Positions 5,504 to 13,137 are shown, counted from the stretch's first letter. The stretch: 13,308 nucleotides of DNA from DATARH01 sp035507475 (GCA_035507475.1 DATJOB010000394.1:1-13308), one strand, 5' to 3'. The notes: a model not told the origin generated them from the sequence alone. Made by a program: numbers and translations.

Positions 5504-8395
5504 ATGCTCGCACCAGGCCAATCGCCGATTTTTGAGCTCGCAGAGTGCCAGGTCGACCTAGGTCGGCGCGAGCTTCGCCTGCGCGGCGCGCCGGTTCCGA
5601 TCGGCGGCCGGGCCTTCGCGATTATCGAGGCGCTGCTCCGATCGTCCGGCGAACTGGTCAGCAAGGATCGGCTGATGGACCAGGTCTGGCCGGGGTCGGT
5701 CGTCGAGGAAAACACGCTTCAGGTACACATCTCCGCGGTGCGCAAGGCGCTGGGCCCGCTGCGCTCGATGCTCAGGACCGAGTCGGGCCGCGGCTATCGG
5801 CTGCTCGGGCCCTGGTCGGCCCGCGAGAGGCCCGAAGCGGCGGGCCAAGCCGCAAGCATGGCCGCGATCGAGCCGGCGCCGGCGCCACCCGAACCGTCGT
5901 CGCAGACGAATTTTCCGGCGGCGGCCTCGACCCTGATCGGCCGGGAGACGGCGATCCAGCGTCTCCTCGATCTGCTGTCGGCTTACCGGGCGGTGACGCT
6001 GACCGGGCTCGGCGGCATCGGCAAAACCGCGCTGGCGCTCGACGCGGCGCGCCGCTTTTGCCGCGACTTCGACGGCAGCGGATGGCTTGTCGAGCTGGCT
6101 TCGCTGTCCAGCCCGGACCTCGTGCCGTCGGCGGTGTCGAGCGTTCTCGGCTTGCGACCCGGCGGCGACAAGATTACCGCCGAGGCGGTCGCGCGCGCGA
6201 TCGGCGAACGCCGCGTCATCCTGGTGCTCGACAATTGCGAGCATGTGATCGACGCCGCCGCGGCGCTGGTCGAAGCCGTCATGCGCCTGTGCCCGGCGGC
6301 CACGGTGCTGTCGACGAGCCGCGAGGTGCTGCGGATCGACGGCGAGCATGTCTATCGCGTCCCGCCGCTCGTCGTCCCCTCCGAGGATGCCGCCGGGCAC
6401 GGCGATATCCTCGACCACAGCGCGGTCGCGCTGTTCGTCGCCCGCGCTCGCGCGCTCGGTTCGGACTTTTCCGCCGAGGCGCACAGCCTGACGACGATCG
6501 CCAGCATATCGCGCAACCTCGACGGCATTCCTCTGGCGATCGAGTTCGCCGCAGCGCGGGCCGCGACGCTGGGGCTGGCCGAGGTAGCGGCCCATCTCGA
6601 CGACCGCTTCCGCTTTCTGACCAGCGGGCGCCGCACCGTGCTGCCGCGCCACCAGACGCTCCGCGCCGCGCTCGATTGGAGCTATGAACTGCTGCCCGCG
6701 GCGGAGCAGCGGCTGCTGCGCCGTCTGGCGATCTTTGCCGGCGATTTCTCGCTCGACGGCGCCTTCGCGGTTGCCGGCGACGGGTCGGACAGCAGCGTCG
6801 TCGACTGCCTCGGCAACCTCGTCGCCAAATCGCTGGTAGTCGCCGACCTCGATGCCAGGGTCGCCCAATACCGGCTGCTGAGCACCACGCGCCTCTATGC
6901 CCTGGAAAAGCTGCGCGACACCGGCGACTATCGCGAGGCCGTACGTCGTCACGCCGCGCATTACGTGGCCCTTTTTGCCTCGGCGGAGGCCGAAAGCGAG
7001 ACGCGGCCGCAAACCGAGTGGCTCGCCACCTACGCTCGCCATCTCGATGACGTTCGCGCCGCGCTCGACCGCGCCTTCCTGCCGGATGGCGACCGCCGGC
7101 TCGGTATCGAGCTCACGGTCGCCGTGGTGCCCTTGTGGGTTCAGCTGTCGCTGCTCGGCGAGTGCCGCGAGCGGGTCGAAGCCGCGCTGGCGCGGCTCGG
7201 CGAGGATGCGGCGCCATCGCGCGTCCGCATGCAGCTTTCGGCCGCCCTCGGCTGGTCCCTGATGTACGGCGTCGGCCGCGCCCGCGAGGCGGGCCCGGCT
7301 TGGACCGCGACACTGGAACTGGCCGAACGGCTCGGCGATGTCGAGTATCAGCGCCGCGCCCTGTGGGGCCTGTGCATCGACCAGTTCAACAACGGCGAAT
7401 TTCGTGCCGCGCTCGACTTCGCCCACCGTTACGCCGCGCTGGCGGCGGATTCGACCGATCCGGTCGACCTGGTCATGGCCGATCGCATCCTCGCCACCTC
7501 CTGGCATTATCTCGGAGACCAGAACAACGCGCGCCGGCATATCGACCTGGTGATCGCGCGCCTCGATACGCTGGCGCGGCAGCCGCAGATCGTCCGCCTT
7601 CGCTTCGACCACCGGGTATCGGCGCATTATTTCCAGGCCCGGATCCTGTGGCTGCAGGGCTTCGCCGACGAGGCGCTCCGCGTGGTCGAGCACAACGTCG
7701 TCGAAGGGCGCGCGATCGATCACGCCCTGACGTTCTGCAGCGTGCTCGGGCAGGCCGCCTGCCCGCTCACCCTGCTCGCCGGCGATTACGACGCCGCCGC
7801 GCGATATGGCGCGATGCTGCTCGCTCATACCGAGCGCCATCCGGTGCGGCTGTGGCACTTGTGGGCGCGCTGTTTCAACGAGATCGTCAGGATCAAGCGC
7901 GGCGATCTCGACGCCCTCGGCATCCTGCGCAAGATCCTCGCCGAGACCGGCGATGCCCGGTTTCTGCCGCGCTTCTTGCTGCCGATCGGCGAACTGGCGG
8001 CGGCGCTTGGCGAGGCCGGCGATGCCGGTCCGGGCGTGGTGATGGTCGACGAGACGCTGGCCCAGTGCAGGGAGCGCAGCGAAGGCTGGTACGTGCCCGA
8101 GCTGCTGCGCATCCGCGGCGAATTGCTGCGCCGACGGGCCGCCGGCCGAGCTGCCGCGGAAGCCGCGGATTGCTTTGGCGAGGCGCTCGACACGGCGCGC
8201 GCGCAGGGCATGCTGTTCTGGGAATTGCGAGCGGCGCTGAGCCTGGCTCGGCTAGAGGCGGAACGGGGCCGCGACGACGCCGCGCGGCAGGCGCTGGGGC
8301 CGGTCTACGCGCGTTTCACCGAGGGGTTCGCGACCGCCGATCTGCGCGCCGCCAAGGCGCTGCTTGAGGCGCTGCCGCCGACGACGTCCGGCTGA
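5504..8395 (+). CDS. STAND transcriptional regulator: OmpR-type winged helix + NB-ARC ATPase + TPR-like repeats (copy 1)
   Basis: A 963-aa three-part regulator. Residues about 8-102 are a Trans_reg_C (OmpR/PhoB-type) winged helix, with NTLQVHISAVRKALG (70-84) as likely recognition helix and RGYRLLG as the closing wing. After a Pro/Ala linker (103-140) comes an NB-ARC/AP-ATPase: Walker A GLGGIGKT (168-175), Walker B VILVLDNCEH with Asp243, TSRE with sensor Arg273, and a GLPL-type motif DGIPLAIEF (340-348). Residues about 480-955 are helical TPR-like repeats ending LFWELRAALSLARLE. Such STAND proteins use ATP-driven switching, and the repeats sense a ligand or partner; the target genes are unknown. 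A TTG seven codons upstream (5483) could also start, but the paralog at 9782 begins with the same MLA and near-identical DNA, so ATG 5504 is preferred. Confidence 0.92.
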   Translation: MLAPGQSPIFELAECQVDLGRRELRLRGAPVPIGGRAFAIIEALLRSSGELVSKDRLMDQVWPGSVVEENTLQVHISAVRKALGPLRSMLRTESGRGYRLLGPWSARERPEAAGQAASMAAIEPAPAPPEPSSQTNFPAAASTLIGRETAIQRLLDLLSAYRAVTLTGLGGIGKTALALDAARRFCRDFDGSGWLVELASLSSPDLVPSAVSSVLGLRPGGDKITAEAVARAIGERRVILVLDNCEHVIDAAAALVEAVMRLCPAATVLSTSREVLRIDGEHVYRVPPLVVPSEDAAGHGDILDHSAVALFVARARALGSDFSAEAHSLTTIASISRNLDGIPLAIEFAAARAATLGLAEVAAHLDDRFRFLTSGRRTVLPRHQTLRAALDWSYELLPAAEQRLLRRLAIFAGDFSLDGAFAVAGDGSDSSVVDCLGNLVAKSLVVADLDARVAQYRLLSTTRLYALEKLRDTGDYREAVRRHAAHYVALFASAEAESETRPQTEWLATYARHLDDVRAALDRAFLPDGDRRLGIELTVAVVPLWVQLSLLGECRERVEAALARLGEDAAPSRVRMQLSAALGWSLMYGVGRAREAGPAWTATLELAERLGDVEYQRRALWGLCIDQFNNGEFRAALDFAHRYAALAADSTDPVDLVMADRILATSWHYLGDQNNARRHIDLVIARLDTLARQPQIVRLRFDHRVSAHYFQARILWLQGFADEALRVVEHNVVEGRAIDHALTFCSVLGQAACPLTLLAGDYDAAARYGAMLLAHTERHPVRLWHLWARCFNEIVRIKRGDLDALGILRKILAETGDARFLPRFLLPIGELAAALGEAGDAGPGVVMVDETLAQCRERSEGWYVPELLRIRGELLRRRAAGRAAAEAADCFGEALDTARAQGMLFWELRAALSLARLEAERGRDDAARQALGPVYARFTEGFATADLRAAKALLEALPPTTSG

Positions 8396-8405
8396 GAGGC
8401 CTCTC
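8394..8405. repeat. Perfect 12-bp palindrome at stop of copy 1
   Basis: GAGAGGCCTCTC overlaps the TGA of the STAND gene, in the 35-bp gap to the convergent DUF302 gene. It has no loop of its own, so as RNA only a short hairpin forms. It may add to termination between convergent genes. Confidence 0.3.
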
Positions 8406-8430
8406 GACCCGCGGCCTTCCGGCGGCAGCG

Positions 8431-8850
8431 CTATCTCGGCGAGGTTGCGCGAGCGGCTGCCGCCGCCGCCGCCAGGCTCGCGAGCATCGTGGCCATGGCG
8501 GCGACCGCCGCGGCCGCCTCGCGGCCGACCCCGTGACGCCGGGCCAGCCAGCGCGGGTCGTTATAGGTCAGCCAGGTATCGCGGGCGCCATCCTGCCAGA
8601 CCAGCACGCGCAGCGGCAGATCGAGGCCGACGGTCCGGGCCGCCTGCATCAGCGGCGTGCCGCCCCGCGCACTCCCGAAGACGAGAAGCTCGGTCGGCTG
8701 CAGCGCCAGTCCCACCGCCTCGGCGCCGGCCGCGTGATCGATGCGCGCGAACACCGTCAAGCCTTTGGCCGCAAGCTCGGCCTCCAGCCGGTTCATCGTT
8801 TCCTCGGGACCGTAGGCGCTGCGCAGCGTCACCAATCCATTTGCCGGCAT
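8431..8850 (-). CDS. DUF302 domain protein, 139 aa
   Basis: The family signature is clear: LLVFGSARGGTPLMQAART (55-73), the conserved block GLDLPLRVLVWQDG (75-88), and WLTYNDPRWLARRHG (93-107). DUF302 proteins are small alpha/beta proteins of unproven function, often found near redox or metal-related genes. This one has no signal peptide, so it is probably cytoplasmic, and carries an Ala-rich tail (112-134) after the domain. The ATG at 8850 gives the usual domain start, with GGAG about 10-13 nt upstream; the frame is open further upstream but with no family match. It is convergent with the first STAND gene (35-bp gap) and divergent from the sigma factor (265-bp gap), so it may share a control region with the latter. 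Confidence 0.9.
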   Translation of the reverse strand: MPANGLVTLRSAYGPEETMNRLEAELAAKGLTVFARIDHAAGAEAVGLALQPTELLVFGSARGGTPLMQAARTVGLDLPLRVLVWQDGARDTWLTYNDPRWLARRHGVGREAAAAVAAMATMLASLAAAAAAARATSPR

Positions 8851-9115
8851 GCCCAGGGACTCCAGGGAAACGGCTCGTGCTCGCGGATACGACAACCGAG
8901 AGCCCGCCAGCTTGCAGCCTGCGGGCGCGGCTCTCTTCCGGTTTCGCCCGCTCGTTGCCAATTCGCACGAAAAGGGATCGTGCGGCGCGTCGATCGCGTC
9001 GGACGTGCGTATCCGAAAAGCGCGGTTGCTTCGCGAAAGACCGCCGGGAGCGGGCCTGCCAGTCTCCGCCATGCGCGGTCGCAGGCGGGCGGCGCGGACC
9101 GGAAGGACCAGTGGC
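8851..9115. promoter_or_regulatory. Divergent DUF302/sigma-factor control region with several inverted repeats
   Basis: Three dyads lie here. CGGATACG (8884-8891) pairs with CGTATCCG (9008-9015) at long range. GAGAGCC-CGCC (8898-8908) pairs with GGCG-c-GGCTCTC (8924-8935), one bulge, which could fold in the DUF302 leader or act as a site. CGCACGA-N7-TCGTGCG (8964-8984) is a perfect compact dyad. No clear -35/-10 elements were found. The density of dyads suggests regulation of the two divergent genes. Confidence 0.4.
8964..8984. promoter_or_regulatory. CGCACGA-N7-TCGTGCG dyad
   Basis: A perfect 7-bp inverted repeat with a 7-nt purine-rich centre (AAAGGGA), 132 bp before the sigma-factor start and 114 bp before the DUF302 start. 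The half-site TCGTGCG reappears in the larger dyad at 9615-9651 on the other side of the sigma gene. Confidence 0.4.
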
Positions 9116-9589
9116 ATGACCGACATCAAGGAGTCCGTCGCGGCCGAGCTCACCTGCTTGCGGCGCTATGCCCGCAAGCTGGCGCGCGACGATGTGCTCG
9201 CCGAAGACCTGCTGCAGGAATGTCTCGTCCGCAGCCTCACCAAGATCCACCTGTGGCGCGAAGGCACCAATCTGCGCGCCTGGCTGTGCACGATCCTGCA
9301 CAATCAATACGTCAACGAAATCCGCCGGATGAGGCGCGAGCGCAACCTCGTCGATCTGAGCGAGGTCGACGAGACGCTGGCTTACCCGCCGACCCAGGAC
9401 ATCAGCCTCGAGCTGTGCGAGGTGAGCCGCGCGATCCAGGCGCTCCCCAAGGGACAGCGCCTCGCCGTCACCATGATCGGCATCCACGGGATGGGCTACG
9501 ACAAGGTCGCCAGGATCGCGGGGGTGCCGGTCGGGACCGTGCGCTCGCGCCTGTCGCGCGGTCGCGACAAGCTGCGGATGGCGGCCTGA
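9116..9589 (+). CDS. ECF-type RNA polymerase sigma factor, 157 aa
   Basis: A short sigma-70 family protein with region 2 (about 10-75: AEDLLQECLVRSL, then LRAWLCTILHNQYVNEIRR for core binding and -10 recognition) and region 4 (about 104-155: LPKGQRLAVTM, then HTH YDKVARIAGVPVGTVRSRLS). There is no region 1 or 3, so it belongs to the extracytoplasmic-function class. It directs RNA polymerase to a dedicated promoter set; targets are unknown. The ATG at 9116 has AAGGA about 9-13 nt upstream and gives the normal N-terminus; the open frame further upstream has no sigma homology. No anti-sigma gene, NepR-like protein or C-terminal sensor extension is visible nearby. It precedes the second STAND regulator by 192 bp on the same strand and is divergent from the DUF302 gene. 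Confidence 0.93.
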   Translation: MTDIKESVAAELTCLRRYARKLARDDVLAEDLLQECLVRSLTKIHLWREGTNLRAWLCTILHNQYVNEIRRMRRERNLVDLSEVDETLAYPPTQDISLELCEVSRAIQALPKGQRLAVTMIGIHGMGYDKVARIAGVPVGTVRSRLSRGRDKLRMAA

Positions 9590-9614
9590 CGCCGCGATTC
9601 CTCGGCCATCGAGC

Positions 9615-9651
9615 GTCGTGCGTGCGCGAGCCAAGTGACTGCACGCACGAC
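9615..9651. promoter_or_regulatory. Perfect 11-bp inverted repeat between sigma factor and second STAND gene
   Basis: GTCGTGCGTGC (9615-9625) and GCACGCACGAC (9641-9651) are exact reverse complements around a 15-nt centre, 25 bp after the sigma stop and 130 bp before the STAND start. As RNA it would be a stable hairpin and could end the sigma transcript, but only a broken T-poor tail (ATCTTGAACGTTT) follows. As DNA it could be an operator. Both readings are open. Confidence 0.5.
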
Positions 9652-9781
9652 ATCTTGAACGTTTCGCGGCCCGAGCCGTCGTCGCGCGCCTCGTTTTCGC
9701 CGAGCTTCCGGCATACTCTAGAACCCGAACCGGCGACCGGCACGATGTCGGCGTCATGCCGGAACCGTGGTTGGGGCGGCG

Positions 9782-12658
9782 ATGCTCGCACAAGAGTGGC
9801 GGCCGACCTTCACGCTGGACGGCTGCGAAGTGGACCTCGGGCGGCGCGAGCTGCGCATGGATGGTGCGCCTGTTCCGGTGGGCGCGCGTGCCTTCAAGAT
9901 CATCGAAACGCTGGTGCGGTCGTCCGGCGAGCTCGTCACCAAGGACGAGCTGATGAGCCAGGTCTGGCCCGATGTGGTGGTCAACGACAACACGCTGCAG
10001 GTGCATATCTCCGCCGTGCGCAAAGCGATCGGCGCGCATCGCTCGCTGTTGCGGACCGAGTCCGGCCGCGGCTATCGCCTGCTCGGCGATTGGGCGCCGC
10101 AGGCGTCCCCGCCGGCGCCCGGGCTGTGGCAGCGGCAAGCGCCGTCGCGAGGACAACCGGCGCCGAACCTTCCCATCGCCGCCGCCGCGCTGGTCGGCCG
10201 CTCCCCCGATGTGCAGCGGTTGCGCGACCTGCTCTCCGCCTATCGCGCGGTGACGCTGACCGGACCGGGGGGCATCGGCAAGACCGCGCTCGCCCTTCAT
10301 GTCGCGCGCGAGCTCGTCGCCGATTTCGCCGACGGCGTGAGGCTGGTCGAACTCGCCTCGCTTCCCGACGCAAGCCTCGTGCCGTCGACGGTATGCAGCG
10401 CGCTGGGCCTCGATCTCGGCGGGTCGGCAATGTCCCCCGAGACGATCGCGCGCGCGATCAGCGGCCGGAACCTGCTGCTGCTGCTCGACAACTGCGAGCA
10501 CGTCATCGACACCGCCGCCGAACTGATCGCGATGATGCTGCGATGGTGTCCGCGCATCACGGTCCTGGCGACGAGCCGGGAGGTGCTGCGCATCGACGGC
10601 GAGTATGTCTATCGGGTCTCGCCGCTCGCGGTCCCCGAGGAAGAGCACGGCGGGCCGGAGAACCTGCTGTCCCATAGCGCGGTCGAGCTCTTCGTCACCA
10701 GGGCCGGCGAGCTCGATTCCAATTACGTGTCCCGGGTCGACAGCCTGCCCTCCGTGGCCGAGATCTGCCGGCACCTCGACGGCATTCCGCTCGCGATCGA
10801 ATTTGCCGCCGCCCGTGCGGTAATGCTCGGGGTGGATGCGGTAGCGAACGGACTGGCGAACCGTTTTGCGCTGTTGACCGGCGGTCGCCGCACCGCACTG
10901 CCCCGACATCAGACGCTCCGGGCGACGCTCGACTGGAGCTACGAGCTGTTGCCGGAGACCGAGCGGCGGCTGCTGCGCCATCTGGCGGTCTTCCCCGCCG
11001 GCTTCACCGTCGATGCGGCCGCCGCGGTGATGGGAGGCGCGGTGATGGGAGGCGCGGCTGCGGATGGCTGGGTCACCGCGGAGGGGATTGCCAATCTCGT
11101 CGCCAAATCTCTGGTGACGCTCGACAAGTCGGACGCCGCGCCGCGCTGGTATCTGCTCGAGACGATCTACGCCTACGCCGCGGAGAAGCTGGCGGAGCAT
11201 CGCGAGTTCGATCGCGCGGCGGGGCATCGCGCGGCCTACTTTCGCGACCTCTTCGCCGGCGCGGGCCCGGGGTCCAGCACGCACCTGTCCGACGCGGACT
11301 GGCAGCGTGGCGTTCGCGAGATCGACAACGTCCGCGCTACGCTCGACTGGTGCTTCTCCGGCGCCGGCGACACCGCCCTGGGGATCGACCTCACCGCCGC
11401 CTACGCGCCGGTTTGGCTGCACCTGTCGCTGATGCAGGAATGCCGCGATCGATGCGGGCAGGCGCTGCGGACGCTTGCGCCCGGCGCCTCGCAGGCGCGC
11501 TTGCGCATGTGGCTGCAGATCGACTTGGCGACGTCGCTGTTCGACACCATGGGCTCCGGCCGGCAAGCGCAGGAGCTGTTGACCGAGGCGCTCGCGGCCG
11601 CCGAAACCCTCGGCGATCTCGATGCCGAAGCGGCAGCCCTGGCCAGCCTTGTCCCCAATTACCTGTTCCAGGCCGCGCCTGGCAAAGCGCGGGAAACCGC
11701 CGAGCGGCTCGGGGAAGCGGCGGAGCGGATCGGCGATCCGGCGGTCGTCGGGATCGCCGACCGGCTCATGGGCATCGCCCTGGTGATGCTCGGCAGGCCG
11801 CGCGAGGGCCAGCGGTTCCTCGAAAAATTCCTCGAGGCGCGCTCCTCGAAGAAAGATCGCGTGGGCTGGTACCCGGCGGACCATCGCGCCCCCGCTCGCG
11901 CGTTCCTCGCGCGCTCGCTGTGGCTGCAAGGGTTTCTCGACAAGGCCTACAGCGAGGCCCAGGCGAGCCTCGACGAGGTCCGGGCAACCGACCACCAGCT
12001 GTTGCTGTGCCGGGTCCTCTATTTCGGCATGTGCCGCCTGGCGCCGAGCAACGGCGAATTTGCCGTCGCCGAGCAGAGCATCACCCGCCTGATCGAGGCG
12101 GCGACGGCGTTGAATGCGCCGTTCTGGCAGACCGCGGGGCATCTCCTGGCCGGCAAATTGATGATCGAGCGCGGCGAGTTCGCGCAGGGTGTGCCGGCGC
12201 TGCGGGGGGCATTGGACACCTGCCGCCGAACCGGCTGGCGCCTGTCCTATCCCGAATTCCAGGCGGCGCTTGCGACCGGGCTGCTCGGGCTCGACCGGCT
12301 TGACGAAGCGCTCGACGCGGTGAACGAGGGTTTGGCCGCGGTCGGCGAGGGTGCCGACGGTCAGGATCTCTATGTCGCCGAGGCGCTGAGGGTCAAAGGC
12401 GAGGTGTTGCTCCGGCGCGGCGCGGCGGCTCTGGCCGAGGCGTGCTTCGGCGAGGCGCTCGAGCTGGCGAGAACCCGGGAGACCCTCTTCTGGGAGCTGC
12501 GGGTCGCGCTGAGCCTGGCGCGGCTGCGCGCCGCCCAGGGTCGTGCAGCCGAGGGCCGGGAGCTTTTGGCGGCAATCTACGGCCGCTTTACCGAGGGGCT
12601 CGGCGCACCGGATCTGATCCGCGCCAAAGCCGCTCTCGACGAATTGTCGGCGTCTTAG
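9782..12658 (+). CDS. STAND transcriptional regulator: OmpR-type winged helix + NB-ARC ATPase + TPR-like repeats (copy 2)
   Basis: A 958-aa paralog of the protein at 5504. Winged helix is about 8-102, NTLQVHISAVRKAIG (70-84) the likely recognition helix. NB-ARC: Walker A GPGGIGKT (161-168), Walker B LLLLLDNCEH with Asp236, TSRE with Arg266, GLPL-type DGIPLAIEF (333-341). TPR-like repeats run from about 470 to 950 and end with LFWELRVALSLARLR. By ungapped hand alignment the first 102 residues match copy 1 at about 75 positions; the TPR part is far more diverged, suggesting similar DNA targets but different signals. A 15-bp tandem duplication (AVMGG twice, 11024-11053) lies after the NB-ARC core. 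The ATG at 9782 is preferred over a GTG at 9767 because copy 1 shares the MLA start and its DNA context. Target genes are unknown. Confidence 0.92.
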   Translation: MLAQEWRPTFTLDGCEVDLGRRELRMDGAPVPVGARAFKIIETLVRSSGELVTKDELMSQVWPDVVVNDNTLQVHISAVRKAIGAHRSLLRTESGRGYRLLGDWAPQASPPAPGLWQRQAPSRGQPAPNLPIAAAALVGRSPDVQRLRDLLSAYRAVTLTGPGGIGKTALALHVARELVADFADGVRLVELASLPDASLVPSTVCSALGLDLGGSAMSPETIARAISGRNLLLLLDNCEHVIDTAAELIAMMLRWCPRITVLATSREVLRIDGEYVYRVSPLAVPEEEHGGPENLLSHSAVELFVTRAGELDSNYVSRVDSLPSVAEICRHLDGIPLAIEFAAARAVMLGVDAVANGLANRFALLTGGRRTALPRHQTLRATLDWSYELLPETERRLLRHLAVFPAGFTVDAAAAVMGGAVMGGAAADGWVTAEGIANLVAKSLVTLDKSDAAPRWYLLETIYAYAAEKLAEHREFDRAAGHRAAYFRDLFAGAGPGSSTHLSDADWQRGVREIDNVRATLDWCFSGAGDTALGIDLTAAYAPVWLHLSLMQECRDRCGQALRTLAPGASQARLRMWLQIDLATSLFDTMGSGRQAQELLTEALAAAETLGDLDAEAAALASLVPNYLFQAAPGKARETAERLGEAAERIGDPAVVGIADRLMGIALVMLGRPREGQRFLEKFLEARSSKKDRVGWYPADHRAPARAFLARSLWLQGFLDKAYSEAQASLDEVRATDHQLLLCRVLYFGMCRLAPSNGEFAVAEQSITRLIEAATALNAPFWQTAGHLLAGKLMIERGEFAQGVPALRGALDTCRRTGWRLSYPEFQAALATGLLGLDRLDEALDAVNEGLAAVGEGADGQDLYVAEALRVKGEVLLRRGAAALAEACFGEALELARTRETLFWELRVALSLARLRAAQGRAAEGRELLAAIYGRFTEGLGAPDLIRAKAALDELSAS
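11024..11053 (+). repeat. 15-bp in-frame tandem duplication inside copy 2
   Basis: The unit GCGGTGATGGGAGGC occurs twice in tandem (11024-11038 and 11039-11053), encoding AVMGG twice, followed by a partial third copy (GCGG). Copy 1 has no counterpart at the aligned place. It looks like a slipped-strand duplication in the winged-helix segment that follows the NB-ARC core. Confidence 0.8.
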
Positions 12659-12717
12659 CGCCCGGCAAATTCATGCGATCCGTCTGCCCGACCGGGCGTC
12701 GCGTCCTGTACCACGGC

Positions 12718-12747
12718 TGGTGCTGCCGGAAAGGATTGAACTTTCGA
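12718..12747 (-). other. tRNA 3'-end fragment (tRNA-Thr-like), candidate attachment site
   Basis: Read on the minus strand, the segment gives T-stem GAAAG, T-loop TTCAATC, T-stem CTTTC (12745-12729), acceptor 3' strand CGGCAGC (12728-12722), discriminator A (12721) and CCA (12720-12718). All lengths and the TTC of the loop fit a tRNA exactly. From memory the sequence is closest to alphaproteobacterial tRNA-Thr genes. The 5' acceptor strand (GCTGCCG expected), D arm and anticodon arm are not found upstream, so this is not a functional tRNA. Such fragments are the usual product of integrase-mediated insertion at a tRNA 3' end. G+C is lower to the right than to the left, and the 5' side of the fragment faces right, so the element should lie to the right. 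No integrase gene is in the window. Confidence 0.7.
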
Positions 12748-12780
12748 AACTAAGCGCCGGGCGCGCTCCGTCCTTCTTCA

Positions 12781-13137
12781 TTATCGCCTGCGGCTGTTTG
12801 GGGGTAAATCCCATCCTCTGGTATCGAAATTCTGATCGGGCCTAATGCGGTCGAAATGCCTATCGAAGCCGCCCGTGTCATAGCCCCGGTCGGAGCTACG
12901 ATGGTCGAAGTGTCGATCGAAGCCATTCGGGTCACGACTGCGGTCGAAATTTCGGTCGAAGCCGCCGACATCCCAGCCGATAGTCATACTTTCTCGCCCG
13001 CTCAGCATCGGCGGCGGCAAATTCGCGACCGCCGCTCCCGCGGGAGCAAATGAGGCTGGGATCCCCAAGAGAATGGCCACCAAGGCAATTCCAAGCTTGG
13101 GTCGCGAAGCGATGAAGAGGTGGTTTTTCACGTGCAT
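12781..13137 (-). CDS. Small secreted Asp/Arg/Phe-repeat protein, 118 aa
   Basis: I know no family for this protein. Residues 1-36 are a signal peptide: a basic start (MHVKNHLFIASRPK), hydrophobic LGIALVAILLGIPASF, and likely cleavage near AGAA|V. The mature part (about 80 aa) is dominated by a degenerate repeat: GGFDRNFDRSRDP (58-70), NGFDRHFDHRSSDRGYDT (71-88), GGFDRHFDRIRPDQNFDT (89-106), then RGWD. It is rich in Asp, Arg, Phe, His and Gly, has no Cys, and is probably disordered or bead-like in the periplasm or outside. ATG 13137 is preferred over one 29 codons upstream because it begins the signal peptide directly; AAGGA lies close before it (short spacing). The gene has lower G+C than the left part of the window and lies just inside the putative element bounded by the tRNA fragment. 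Confidence 0.7.
   Translation of the reverse strand: MHVKNHLFIASRPKLGIALVAILLGIPASFAPAGAAVANLPPPMLSGRESMTIGWDVGGFDRNFDRSRDPNGFDRHFDHRSSDRGYDTGGFDRHFDRIRPDQNFDTRGWDLPPNSRRR
12808..12966 (-). repeat. Degenerate coding repeat, GFDRxFDR units
   Basis: Three adjoining units of 13-18 codons, each beginning GFDR-N/H-FD and then a variable Arg/Asp-rich spacer, make up most of the mature secreted protein. At DNA level the motif GGTCGAA recurs many times on the plus strand (for example 12852-12858 and 12952-12958), showing recent or constrained internal duplication. Confidence 0.65.

Noticed and set aside
8561..12142. An open frame of 1193 codons on the minus strand opposite DUF302, the sigma gene and the second STAND gene, and a similar 766-codon one at 5558-7858
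   Set aside because: Long antisense frames are normal opposite G+C-rich genes with strong third-position bias. The translations are Arg/Gln/Gly-rich, have no recognisable domain, and the sense strand codes for clear families.
12718..12800. A complete tRNA gene on the minus strand
   Set aside because: Only the T arm and acceptor 3' strand are present. No GCTGCCG 5' strand, D arm or anticodon hairpin is found in the preceding ~90 nt.
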